Source: Bolinopsis microptera (lineage: Eukaryota; Ctenophora; Tentaculata; Lobata; Bolinopsidae). From it: a DNA stretch of 64,000 bases. Shown here in pieces: positions 33,001 to 46,400 of the stretch (positions within the stretch are counted from its first letter, which is position 1; each line of letters starts with the position of its first letter). The stretch is from the NCBI RefSeq assembly GCF_026151205.1, contig NC_087074.1, positions 18,202,712 through 18,266,711 on the forward strand. Direction: 5' to 3'. Under the pieces are notes generated by a model. That model had not been told where the DNA came from, searched no databases, and saw only the letters and a program-made list of their open reading frames with translations. Both the position numbers and the translations under genes were made by a program.

Positions 33001-36000
33001 CACAGGGTTGGACACGACAACATAATATAACCATTATCTAGTTTCTTATCACAAATTGATTCATGGCTTTGTGTGTCCAGTAAAACCAAGGAGTATGGCG
33101 GGTCATTCAGTAAAAATATACAGAACCGCGTAATATATTATGTTTAACTTATTGAATTATTCAATTTCATTGATAATACGGAGTTTGGGAAGGGTCTTAT
33201 CTTAGTTTTACATGTATTTTCGTATTATGCCAGTGTGATTAGCACTCTGTCATGACCCCTGAAAAGCTAATTTTTCCCCTTTTTAACGTCACAGAATAAA
33301 CCGTAAATATCTAATTTCCTCTTTTTTGCGTCAGAGAAAAAAACAAGTTATCACCGCTCTAATTACAGTGTGTATAAATGCGGGGTAACTTTTTTAAGAG
33401 ATAAAAACTCTTCAATTGTAGCCAGTTTATCACACATATTCATAAACCTGTTATGAAAAGTCGCAGAGCGGGATATGTTGCTGCTGGGGTAAAATTCAGT
33501 TGTTATTGGGAAACCTAATAATTCCCTGCCGGTGACCGATTACAACAAAAAGAGTGTACTTTACAATGTGTCAACACTCTCGATTAAACCAAGAGGCCCT
33601 AACACATGTCTAAAAATAGACTTCTTTCCGTCCCGACGGTGTGATAGAGACAAATTTCTTAAGTTGCCTGATTACCGGAAAGTTTCTAGGTGACTGTGGT
33701 AGAGTGAGAGGACGAGGGAAGGACGGACAGACGGACGGACGGCGGGAGGAAGGGACGTATGTAGAAAAGAAGAAGGGATGGGATGAGGGAGACGGAGAGA
33801 GGGATAAGGAAAGGGCAGGGGAGAAAGAGAGGAAGGAAGGAAGGAAGGAAGGAAGGAAGGAAGGAAGGAAGGAAGGAAGGAAGGAAGGAAGGAAGGAAGG
33901 AAGGAAGGAAGGAAGGAAGGAAGGAAGGAAGGAAGGAAGGAAGGAAGGAAGGAAGGAGGGAAGGAAGGAAGGAAGGAAGGAAGGAAGGAAGGAGGAGGGA
34001 GGGAGGGAGGGAGGGAGGGAGGGAGGGAGGGAGGGAGGGAGGGAGGTAGGGAGGGAGGGAGGGAGGGAGGGAGGGAGGGAGGAAGGGAGGGAGGGGGGAA
34101 GGAAGGAAGGGAGGGACGGAGGGAGGAAGGGAGGGACGGAGGGACGGAGGGACGGAGGGACGGAGGGACGGAGGGACGGAGGGAGGGAGGGAGGGAGGGA
34201 GGGAGGGAGGGAGGAGGGAGGTAGGGAGGGAGGGAGGGAGGGAGGGAGGGAGGGAGGGAGGGAGTGAGGGAGGGAGGGAGGGAGGGAGGGAGGGAGGGAG
34301 GGAGGGAGGGAGGGAGGGAGGGAGGGAGGGAGGGAGGGAGGGAGGGAGGGAGGGAGGGGGAGGGAGGGAGGGAGGGAGGGAGGGAGGGAGGGAGGGAGGG
34401 AGGGAGGAAGGGAGGGAGGGAGGGAGGGAGAAGGGAGGGAGGGAGGGAGGGAGGGAGGGAGGGAGGGAGGGAGGAGGGAGGGAGGGAGGGAGGGAGGGAG
34501 GGAGGGAGGGAGGGAGGGAGGGAGGGAGGCAGCTACAGAAAGAGAGAGAGAGAGAGAGAGAGGCGGAGTAGCAGCTGCTAATGCACTGTATATTCAAACT
34601 TAATTATCTGATATGTGATACCTTCTAGAATGTTCACAGACGAGAGTTGGCATAGAGTTTAAAAGCTATATGGTCGGAACCATGGGTTAAATATTCATGT
34701 ATTGTTAAAGAACGACACGAAATATCACAAAGGTAATACCAACCGTTTCACAGGACAACCATTTGTTTGCTTTATCTGGTATTTATTTTCACCGATGAAC
34801 TTTGTCGCATGTGTTAAGTTATGCATAACCTCTTGCATATATGCAGAATATCTGCTGTGATTCAGGACACATTTTCATGCGGTTTTTAGTTTCAGAAAAT
34901 AAACTTCAAGTCTTAAGCCTTCAACCAGCTGGTTTTTACTTCAGGAGAGGAGAGTTTAGCAGAGTTTAATTCTCAACTCCGGAATTAGCACTGAGCTGTA
35001 CTAATTCAGTGATTCAGTCAGGTCACGTGCGGGGAGAACTTAATTGGGTTTGAATTAAAGTGTGGGTTTTGCCATTATTCGAGGAGGGCAAAAATTAACA
35101 TAATGCAAGGGTCTGTAAAACTAACAATTTGTTCGTATCAACCGCCTTCACATTTCAGAATCCCACATAGTCACGCAAGTCAGCTCTCATATCTCATTCT
35201 ATATCATGTTCGAGTATATTTATATTGGAGGTAATACACTATGACAAATATCAACTATGACAATTCTAAGAAAAAGCTATTTATAAACAAACTATAAATA
35301 AAAAAACCTGGGCGTTGTAGATATTTCCTTACTATATCCATAACTGTAACAGAGCAAGTACTTAGTCTCGTATCAGAGAACAACTTATACGACTCGGGAT
35401 ATGATTCAATTTGATATTACATGATTTATAAATATCCAATAGTCCGTGTACGGGTAAAACTAGGGTAAAACTAGGGTAAAACTAGGGTAAAACTAGGGTA
35501 AAACTAGGGTAAAACTAGGGTAAAACTAGGGTAAAACTAGTTTTTATTAAAATAGTCCGAGGAGTTTAAATTCCCTATTTTTTACCTACCACCCCACCCC
35601 CTCCCCCACCCCACCCCACCCCACCCCACCCCACCCCACCCCACCCCACCCCACCCCACCCCACCCCACCCCACCCCCACCCCACCCCACCCCACCCCAC
35701 CCCACTCCCTCCCCCACACCGAAACAAATCACAATACTCAAGTAAGCTACTTACGATAAGATCTGTGAATATCTGATGATTGACGTCCTGTATCAGACGA
35801 GGGCTACCGTCCTCCTGTAGGAGTCTTGTGTAGATATCTTCAAACATTATCGGGTTACCTGAAATCAGAAAGAGTTGGGTTTAGAGTGATAGGATATTAT
35901 CAGAGATAACTGATAAAGTTGATACGAGATAATAGTGTTTGATATTTTCAGCACTACTATTCCATTGTTATGACATACAATCAAATTTTGAGCTCGCTAT

Positions 36001-39000
36001 GTAATAAAGCTTGAAAAACTGGCTGGAGGGGGTTCGCAGTTCTCTAGCATAAGTACAGCACGTACGCCTTGTTTCCGCCTTGTTTCCGTTTGTCATATAA
36101 AGGATACCCGATATGAATATCCGATAAAAGTGACGTCATTAGAAAATATCATTAGACATGTCTAATAGACGTGAACCAGTTCATCCAAAACTGATCGATC
36201 TATGAAAATGGGTAAAAACTTCAATCGAATAAAGGCAAAACCTGCAGGAACCTGCCCTGAAACTGTGAAAGTGAGACGAACATCAGATACCTTTCCCAGG
36301 TCTACTGATACCGTAATGTGTAATACTCCCAATATTACCGCATTTTCATTGCAATAAAAACAATCGATAAAATCACGCACTTACTCACTTATCTTGTTAT
36401 ACGACCCAAGCAGATTTAATGTTATCATTCCGAACAACCCATATATCAAAACTGCAGCCTCCCCGGTAATGGGGTGACACAGTATTTATAGGCCCCTTAA
36501 AGATAAGATTTCATGATGTTCATGGCCATGATAACATACATATTGTGTTAGTTGCAGAAGTGTTGAATTACAGGACTGACGTTTCACGACCACTAGATTT
36601 GAAACTTATCGGTTTTATATATCATTTATGTAAAACGAACTCGCTGAAAAACCTAACTTTCTTCGAGCTTTTGGAAACTATCGGATTGATATTTATCGCG
36701 AGAGAGGTTATCGAAAAGGGTAAATAAGGAAATAAGGTAGAGATAAATCTAAGAATATTCTGAAAGAATAAACTGTTTCTGCAAGTTGTGCACTGTGCAG
36801 TTGCTTTTGCAAAACGTTTCCCACACAATTAAGTTATAATTATCTCTGTCAACATGGCGCCCCCTTGGATATTTGGATGACACTCGCTTCATTGTCGTGC
36901 TCAAATAAATTTAATCTCAACGATATTAATATCCTGGTTTCTCCCCTGAATACGATTATTAAAACTGTATTTGTTCAGTTTTGTATTTAAGTTTAAATTT
37001 GTTAAGTACGTGCATACTATCCGCATTGCAATTATTTTAAATTTCGTACTGTTATTTATTATAATCATGATAAGGATAAAATGCATCACGAAACCGGTAA
37101 ACATAATTTGTGATATCAATTGCGCAATGCATCTTCTCGAATTATATTATTAGTATTATATATATTATGATACCACTGAAAATTGTACATTTTCACACCA
37201 GACGTATTGGTATATATAATGTACATTTCTCGATTTAAAATATAAACGGCATGTAGTGATACAGGAGCAGGAGCGTGAATCAATCAGTCAACTCACTATG
37301 AACTCAACCTATTCTAGGACTGATTGTTACTGTGATAATTACCATTTAATAACCTAATAAGGACCTGAATTAGACAACTCTGCTTCCTTTGATGTACCGA
37401 TTTTCATAGATTAAAGCTTTCAAGTACTAACTTAAAGTGTGTATTGAACCTACACGAACGAGTCGAATTTCATCAGAAGTAATCGAGAAGGTGTTTTGGA
37501 TAAAAACTGGATGCCAAAAAGTTTCAAAATGGAGATTATGGAACATGATACTGATTATATCGTAACTATGTTGCCCGGACACGAAGGGAAACACACAATA
37601 TGAGGCTTGAAATCTGTGTAAAAGTAAAACTACATCATTAGAGCCTCAAATTATTTGTTATATTATAGTAGTGTCGAAAGTATTAAAACTAGTAAGGTGT
37701 TATTAATCTAGGAGTAGCAGTAAAGCTAACAGTAACTCTTACATCTTTACTGCCACGTGTTAAAAATAGAAATATAAAACTGATACTGACACTATTGATT
37801 AATAGGGTATAAACATTCTACTAGAGGACAACTCTTCTATAAATCTACATTAGTGGATCTGCTACAACAACATTGAGGGTAAGTGTGTGTAGCATTCCTA
37901 TCTCTCATTTAGATGATCTGGATATACATTTAAGACCGCTACACCTTCTAGAACCCCTCCCCTCCCATAAATCCTTGACAAGCGACATCTACAAGAAGTG
38001 ACAATCTTTACACCATCCCCAGTTCCCCCAGCCCCCGCTTCTGAGAGCCCTCTGATTTTGAATCGTAATCAATAGTTTGATCCAGCAATTTACTACGCTA
38101 CAATTAATGGCAAATTATGCTAGTCGTAACTAATTGCATCCAAGATACCATACATATTACATACCATTCAATTTCATAACATTTGCGGCCATATGATCTG
38201 GTAACCAATCAACTATTCACAAATACCAGTTCGGCGAACAACTATTCACAAACACCTGTTCGGCGAACAGGGGTCGGGCTATCTAGATACTGCCCGAAGA
38301 TTGTGAACAATGCTTTTTACACTGTACAATACAATAACAAATACAACTTACCATTGTTCTCAGGGTCAGCCAGCAAATCGTCATCTCCCGAGTCGACTTG
38401 TGGGGAGTTCTAAGAGGAAGAAATATAATGTTAGAGGAATAATAATAAATATTATGTGTATATTGTGGTGACTTAGTGACTACAACATTATAACAGCTCG
38501 TGATGGTGAAGATTACACAGTTTGATAGTATAATAGCCAGCTTCGTTTTACCACACTTATAACAACATTGTATGTGATCGAAGAACGGAGCTCTGCTTTC
38601 TATCAGAACTTCAATAAATAGATTGACGTTAAACCGTTGATCGGTCTACGATCGCTATAAAGACAAATTCCCAATTTGTGGTTCTTTAACCCAAGCAATC
38701 AGAAAGGTTTTAAATAATTTGATTCGGTTTTAAATAAACTGTCTAACAGTGAAACCCATGCCCCAAATTAGCTGATCCCTGTTTAAGTTTATTTAATTTC
38801 TGTGAATGATCATCCCATTTTGGGAGCCGATAGGTAAAATTCAATCAAATATTCAATCATAAATCCTATTAAGATGGAAGCAGACAAATCATACAGAGAG
38901 ACTGACAAATCGTTTAACTGGGTCATTTCATGGTTCAGTGTTCAAGGATTACGAACAAGTTGTTCTGAATGTATCAACCACACGGGTATAAAGTTATACA

Positions 39001-42000
39001 ATCGTGTGTAGCCTGGCACTTAAACATTGAAACTTTAAACAGAAACCCCGCCACGTTCAGATAATATTAACATTAAACTGTTAAACAGGTCTTCTAACTA
39101 GGATGTAACTTACCTTGAATTAAATTCGATCAAACTGACATTTAACTGTCTGAAAACCATGATTATTATAATGCTTATGGTTATTTAAACCAGTCACCAG
39201 ACTGCGATTAAGCCATCCACTAATTCATGACATAACCTTTATCTATCATAGGTTTCAACCAAAAAATGAATCAGTAAATCCCAACATTTTTTTTTCACGT
39301 CGACATTAAGAATAAACCCACACATATCATTATAATATATACAATTACACAACTAAGGTTGCGCACTGGTTATTATAATGAATTACATATATTAACACAA
39401 CACTAGAATCTGGAGAATTTAAGTAAATTTAACCAATGATTAGTTACCGATTTCCAGTACAAACAATCACACATTTTTAAATTATCACACATTTTAAACT
39501 TCACGAAACTTACTGGGTATGAATGAACAGGAGTACAGTAGCCCGAACTCTACATTGAAAAACATTTTAATAATTTTTAACAAAAAAGCCTTTTAAATAT
39601 TGTATTAGGACCTAATTTAGATGCCTGGCTGTGGTGGCCTCTTTCCTAATATTCTACTTAATTCTTAGGCGTGTTTAACTTTAAAAAACGTTGATTTGTA
39701 GAGGCAACTGATTTGGTTATTATACTCGTGACGCCCCATGTAAAGCTAATCATCATAATTTGAGTAGATTACGGTGAGTAGATTACACTACATTTAATTT
39801 TACAGAAACTTGTTACAGTCCTTGTAATATTCAATTCGATTAAAGCAAATTTCCTCGTTTCATATTTCTAGAAAGCTAGAACAATGCCACAATTTCCGTG
39901 ATCCCACACACTGTTCGTTAGTTTACTCCTCTTTCTATAATGACTTATTCTATTCGTAACTCTACTCGTAATTCTTAAGACAAAGCTTAGAGATCCTCAG
40001 CACTAACTCAACATCGGATTTCGTACACTACATTAATAAATACGTTAGTAAGTTTCTATATATTATTATAACTTATTCTACTCTTAATTTATGTGAGAAA
40101 GTTCAAATTCTCAAACATAACTCAGCATCAAATTTCGTTTAATACATTAAATATATTGTATTAATAGTAGGTAGTTGCCAATTAATTTAGTAAATTTCCG
40201 TAACGGAACGATGTCAATTATGAGATGGGAACTTAATAACATTGTCCTTACTCAAGACTAAACACACAAAACCAGAGGTATAATAAAATAGCGGAAAATT
40301 ACGTAGCGCCTGAGTCTATAAATAGCATCACAACACAAAACGTAATTCTAACACTCTCTCTCACTTTCTTTGAGAGAGACTGTGAGACGGGAATATTATA
40401 TTGTATTTAAAGTTTTCCCTTTCTTTGGGTTCACCGTCTTCGTAGTACTAGTACGGGATAAGTTATATATTGGGAAATTACATTATTTGTAATGGTAAAT
40501 TACATCATTTGTTTTCTTTAATACTCACTTCGATATTACTACTAGGGCTAACATTGATTGAGCTGTACATCTTTCGTGCATTAGGCCATAATTAGTCCTG
40601 GACCAGGCCATTACATTGGATAACAAAAATGAAAATAAAGCAGCTCAACAACACAGCTAGCTACTATCAAGGGGCTATTACTTATTATTAGTTATTACGT
40701 CATTGGTTAACTTATTAAATTTATTATAACTTGGTCAAATAATGATAGAACGGGCAATTAATCCTTTGTGATCTAATGTGATCTAAATTCTACATTCCAC
40801 AATCAATGTACGTTACGCAGTAAGACGTGCGCTCTACTGCGTAACGGTTATATATAATGCAATATAAAATACCCAGAACTCCAGAATAGAGGGTTCCAGA
40901 ATTCAATATTCACGTAGAAAACTTCATTTTTATAAGCAAATGTGTGTAAAAACTGACAACTTATTTAATGAATAAAACCAATGTCCGGTATAAGCCATTG
41001 CATGAATTTGATGCCTTACTAGTTACTTGACAGCTGTTTTACTACGCATAATGTTGTAAAAATGGTACTTTAAATCTTATCTCCCCTAATCTAAACCACG
41101 CCAGCAGCTGCAAAGATTTTAACAAACTGTAGAAGTTACACCGTGTGTGTTAGACATACTGATAACCATGATTTGTGAATTATACTATTCAGTTGAGCCG
41201 GAGAGCCGAACAGCGGGAGGAGAGCTACTACTCACATTTAACTTTAGAACTACTCAGATACGTTCTAGTACGAGCTTTCTACAGTGTGCTGTCACTTACA
41301 CTGATATATTGACGAAAATATGTCTTATTATATTCTAATGTGTTGTCTAGCTATATAGAGGGAAGTTAATGTAATATTTGTACAAATATTCTAATATTAT
41401 ATCATCCTTATAAGGACTAATTTTAGGACTAATCTAATTTTAGGACTAATGTTAAGGTACAGCGAGTTTAGGTTATATTATAATAATTTCATTACTTATT
41501 ATATTAATATTATTACTCATAATTAAGCTTAAGTGCTCTTACCCCGTAGTTATGACCAGCAATACTGTCTATCTCGTGAGTAAGACCACAACCCAACACG
41601 AAGGTAGTGAGCGCGTGGATGTGACACACAATGGTGACTGCTTGCGTCAACTCTGGTCGGGACCACGAATCTGGACCCGTTAGGAGGTCCTGGGGTGAAG
41701 TGGAGAGGTTAATTTCATAGCCAGAAATAAAAGGGTTGAAATAATTATTATAATCGTGGTCTGTGAACAACTCTCAAACGACATGACCTCAACGCTTAAC
41801 TTATAATAGTTGTGTTGAAAGTTCTTCAGAAAACGATGTATTCTAAAGAATATTAGATGTATTCTAAAGAAACAACTTCTCGGTTCTCGTGGAGCTATTG
41901 ATCATATTCCCAAGAGGAAACTTCTAATTTATTGTTTATTACAGTTATTCATATGACATATGGCAAACTTACCGACTTACGTAATATATTAAGTTAAAGT

Positions 42001-43433
42001 GACAGTTGACACCTTATTATATTATGTTAACTTGTGTAATTATTACTGTACCTGCATGTGTTGGGAAGTGAGGGCCCAAGGCTTGTGACAAAGTATGTTG
42101 TTGACTGTGGTAAGGTTTTGTAGTTTTTTAGGAGCGTTCTTCAGTCCTTCTAACCACTCCTGATCTCCTCCAAAACAGAGAAATTCCCGTTCTAACAGGT
42201 TCACCTGAGAGGAATATAATGTTTACAATTACTTCGTTATAACCGAAACATTTGGGAGATAGAGATTCTTAGTTTTATGTGAGTGATGTGCTGATATGTG
42301 AGGATATGCTGATCCTTGAGTATTGAACTTTATAGTTGTGCAAGGTAACCGGAGATAAATTCGGGTATATATCGCGGTGCAAAATATCAAAGTTAATACC
42401 AAGTGTTTCTGCAGAAATTTTATGCGATAAAAGATTTAAAACTTTTCTAGATTAAAATTCTTCTGTAGAAAACCATTAACCTTAATTCTATCTTTCTATG
42501 CGCTTTCGACTAATGAATATCCTAATTTCCATCGGGGATCATGTCCGAAGTGAAGCAATATTAGAAGACCCCGGAGTCCCGAGGATCATGTCCGAAGTGA
42601 AGCAATATTAGAAGACCCCCCCCCCCCCCGGCCCCGGCCCCCCCGGCCCCCTGAGTCCCGGTCCGTAGAACTAAGAGAGATTATCAGTTAGTTGTCAACA
42701 CTGTCACACAGCCGCTGGTAATCGTTATCAAGATATTATCAGTATAATTACCCTCATTATCGTTATCACATGTGTCCGGTTTTTAATTACATAATTGTTG
42801 GGGCAGCACATTTTCATAAGAGACCTCTACAAAGTACATTGCAGAAGCGTTTCCTAAGATATATTCTAGGTCCTTCTAAAATGTAGAAGGACTAAGAGTA
42901 CACTCAGACAGAAACTCTTAGAGTCTTTAATTACATCCAGGACAGACGATAATCGCTCTAGTATTCAATTTTCTAATGTGTGATGACGTCACAACTCTTA
43001 AAATATCTCAAGTACGATATCAGGACGTATTATATATTGTATATCAAGTGCATGTAATGGTTCACTTCATAAGGTTAATAAATTATAAAAAAAGGTGCAG
43101 AGACCACCTATATCAAATTATCAAAAATACGTTCTATAATCAGAGTATTTATGATAATTTGATCATGAATAATGAATAATCAATGAATAATCGATTATAT
43201 GTAACGGAATAATTAATAATAATCAACTCACTGTGTACAGGCAGTTGTGCCGAGCTGACGCCTGAAATTTGATTTTAAATTAATATTGTAATGATATAAT
43301 AGGCTAATAACTATTATATACGTACTTTAAAATTAAGGTAAAAAACAGTACGGGGTCGGGTCATTGCAATGACCTTTCTAGAAACTTATAGCTTTGATGA
43401 TATTTCATAATGTTTTAATATTTAATGTTACAT

Positions 43434-43465
<32 letters not shown>

Positions 43466-46400
43466 TGTGAGGATTAATGTCAGAACGTGTGATGAAACAT
43501 TGTCCCTCGCCACATTGTAATTATAACAATGGTCAGTGGGCACTGGGCACCCTTCTCTATTCAACACGATATTCAACACGATAATAATAATAGTTACAGC
43601 CCTTACCACCACCCCGTACAATATACAATGCTGTGTACGTGACCACAGAAATTTAGCAATTTAGCAATTAACTATTTAACTTGTTAAGGGGTTACACCAT
43701 GTCTGGTAGTATTTTCACGAAATTACCAAATATAGTATTGCAAGGGAGGGTGATGTCAGCATGTCTCAGATACCAGTTTTACAGGTCGGATAATTATACG
43801 TTTTTATGTATTTAGTGCTAGTGAAAAGGGCTACACCAGTAATCAGTATACACGCGCTAATTAAACACCTCGCTCAAAAACAACAACATGATCTAGAATA
43901 AACACAAATATTTAAAGATGAAACAGAGAATATTATCAAATTTGCAGCTACAATTTGATGTTGCACTATCTTTTTATTGAGTTATAATTTGATATACGAC
44001 CCCGTACAAAGTTTCATGGTATTATCCACCCTCTCTACCCCCGACAGTTTATATTGGTATCCTCCTGTCCAAAATCAACCCTTTACTTGTTTATGTCCAG
44101 TGAATAATGAATATTATACAAAAAGTAAGTAAGATTAGCTTAGAAGGTGACATTTTTTGCTTGGTGAACTGGTGACATATTTCGAATAAAATGAGGTGAA
44201 AATGCGAAGGAATTGTTTTTATAGTAGTGTACAAGCGTATCACTGCTAGATTGTAATGGAATAAATAAACTACTGTACTCGAAGCTAAGGAGAGGGCGAG
44301 AGAGATTTGATGAAGTAATAAAAATATATCTGTAACACAGCAGTGAAAAGCTAGCATCTGTAATCTAAATTGTTAGCTTTTAGTGCAGTTCTATTGTTCT
44401 TATCTTCATGATCTCAAATACAATAAGCAATTGAAGTATTGTGAATAAACAGATTACAATACTTTAATGACAATACCAATATTATTCAGTCTGAAGTGTT
44501 GAGCTCATACCAGAGCCCAGGACTCGAAATTGAGTTCTTGCCAGTACTATTATAGAATTAGTATTGTTGCAATGATGGACTTATAATTGTTAAAAGTCTG
44601 GTTATCATGAGGTCTAATTCACAGTTCACACTTCACAGTTCACAGGTCAAAGCGTACAATGGTAACTTACATATCACTTTCCGTAAATTTTTAATTCGCA
44701 ACAAAAATTTAAGTCTTAGCGAAGATTGAGGGACCCCTTTCACGTTTTTGTATCAATACTCCACTTTGGGTTAGTATATTCACAGAGGAAAGTGCTTGAA
44801 AATATTGCAACGCTAAAACATCAAGGAAACGTGTGGAACGTGACACCTTTTTACTACTTTTCCTTAAATAATGCGGTGAAAGGAGGAGTAGCTTCGTGTT
44901 AAGTTTTGCATAGAACTATGATAGCTTTTAGAAAAGTGAGAACCTTTGTATACGATATGATACAGAAAACATATTTAATGTATTTATAGTTCTTAAGCTC
45001 CTTGTGTCCAAGAGTGGTGTTTCTCTTGTCTAAAATATCAAGTCAATGTAGAAAGTAGCACCATGGTGTACTATATATCGTTACTACTTTTGCTTCCTTG
45101 TAAACGAGTGCAGTAGTGGTAGGAAGGGCAGTTTCGTGAGATGTGGAAAGTAGCAGTACTAGATAATACTTGCTACTTTTGCTTCCTTGTAAATCAATGG
45201 TTCGGGCTGAAGAAGAGTGGAGTGTAAACGTTTGCGTGGCACTGTTATTATCAACATTTCCTCTCTGTATTATTATAGTGTATATACATGAAAGAGTGCT
45301 GCTGAGTAGTTCACAGCAAAACTAGATCATAATATCAAGATCGTAACTAGATCTTATCGATCCTTATCCTATCGTGAAATTATGGAGCCGATACCCGAGG
45401 TATAATATTTATTAGGTTAATAATGACTTTAGATAAGAAGATATATCACCGTTCATTTCATAGTTTAACATTTGGAATGTTCTAGGCTATTTTATATGAA
45501 TGTTTTGAGGAATGGCATTGAATCTCAGTTCGAGGAATGATGATTGGATCTTTACATCGGAAACACTGCAATGATTTTGTATTCTTAAAAACAATCTTAT
45601 CATATCCGTGTTCACACTTTATTTCAGGAACACTGATCAGTGTCCTGACAACTAACCTTCAACGTGTAACATGATCTTCCGTTCTACTACCACCAACACT
45701 ACAATATATTGTCACGAACATGTCAGGTTATTTATAGGGTCATTCAGAGAAAGATTTTCACGATTAATCAGATCAAAACTTTGTTTCCAAACGGGAGTTT
45801 ATTATCGGCGAAACAGTACTATGCGTGTAAAACTATTGTTTATTGTGACATCTTTGTGGCCCATGTCTCTTTGTGGCCCACCTCTTGTGGCCCATACAGA
45901 ATTTTGTTGTAATAACATTTAATATAATTCCTAGATCAGAAAGTGATACGTATACGCTACAGCAGGGTTAGATGCATTAGCTCGCCTACCCCGGAAACAC
46001 ATTGCTGAGTCTTAGTGAATCTACTTTATAGTGCATAATATATGTGGTTTCAGGTATGTCGTGGCCTGGTTGTGAGAATAAATCGAACCTATTAATCATG
46101 ATCAACTAAACGTGACAGTTTTAATAGTACCGTTTTACAGTGTACACCTCTAACAAACGTGTGAAAGAAACGTGACTCAATTGTCTCCCCACGTACCCAC
46201 ACCACGTAACCACACGATGTAGGTGTGTAGGTCGAATGTTTGTTGTACACGAAAGTATGATAAGGTATCCGGATTACAGATTGAATCAAATATATAATTT
46301 ATATATCGTATTTATCGTATACCAGACTTCACAAGCAAAAAGGAATATCATACATATCTTTGCGTCACATCGAATGAATTTTAAAATTACACTCATTGCA

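Larger units (their letters stand above)
32079..35754. other. Sestrin intron 11 with simple repeats
   Basis: No exon is supported. It contains the GGAA/GGGA microsatellite, an 11-bp tandem array and a CACCC array. Confidence 0.7.

Noticed and set aside
33641-34597. Open frames of Glu-Gly-Arg or Leu-Pro-Ser repeats up to 303 codons
   Set aside because: Pure translation of the GGAA/GGGA microsatellite.
40345-40392. CTCTCTCTCAC...GAGAGAGAC as a functional hairpin
   Set aside because: Low-complexity pairing, likely chance.
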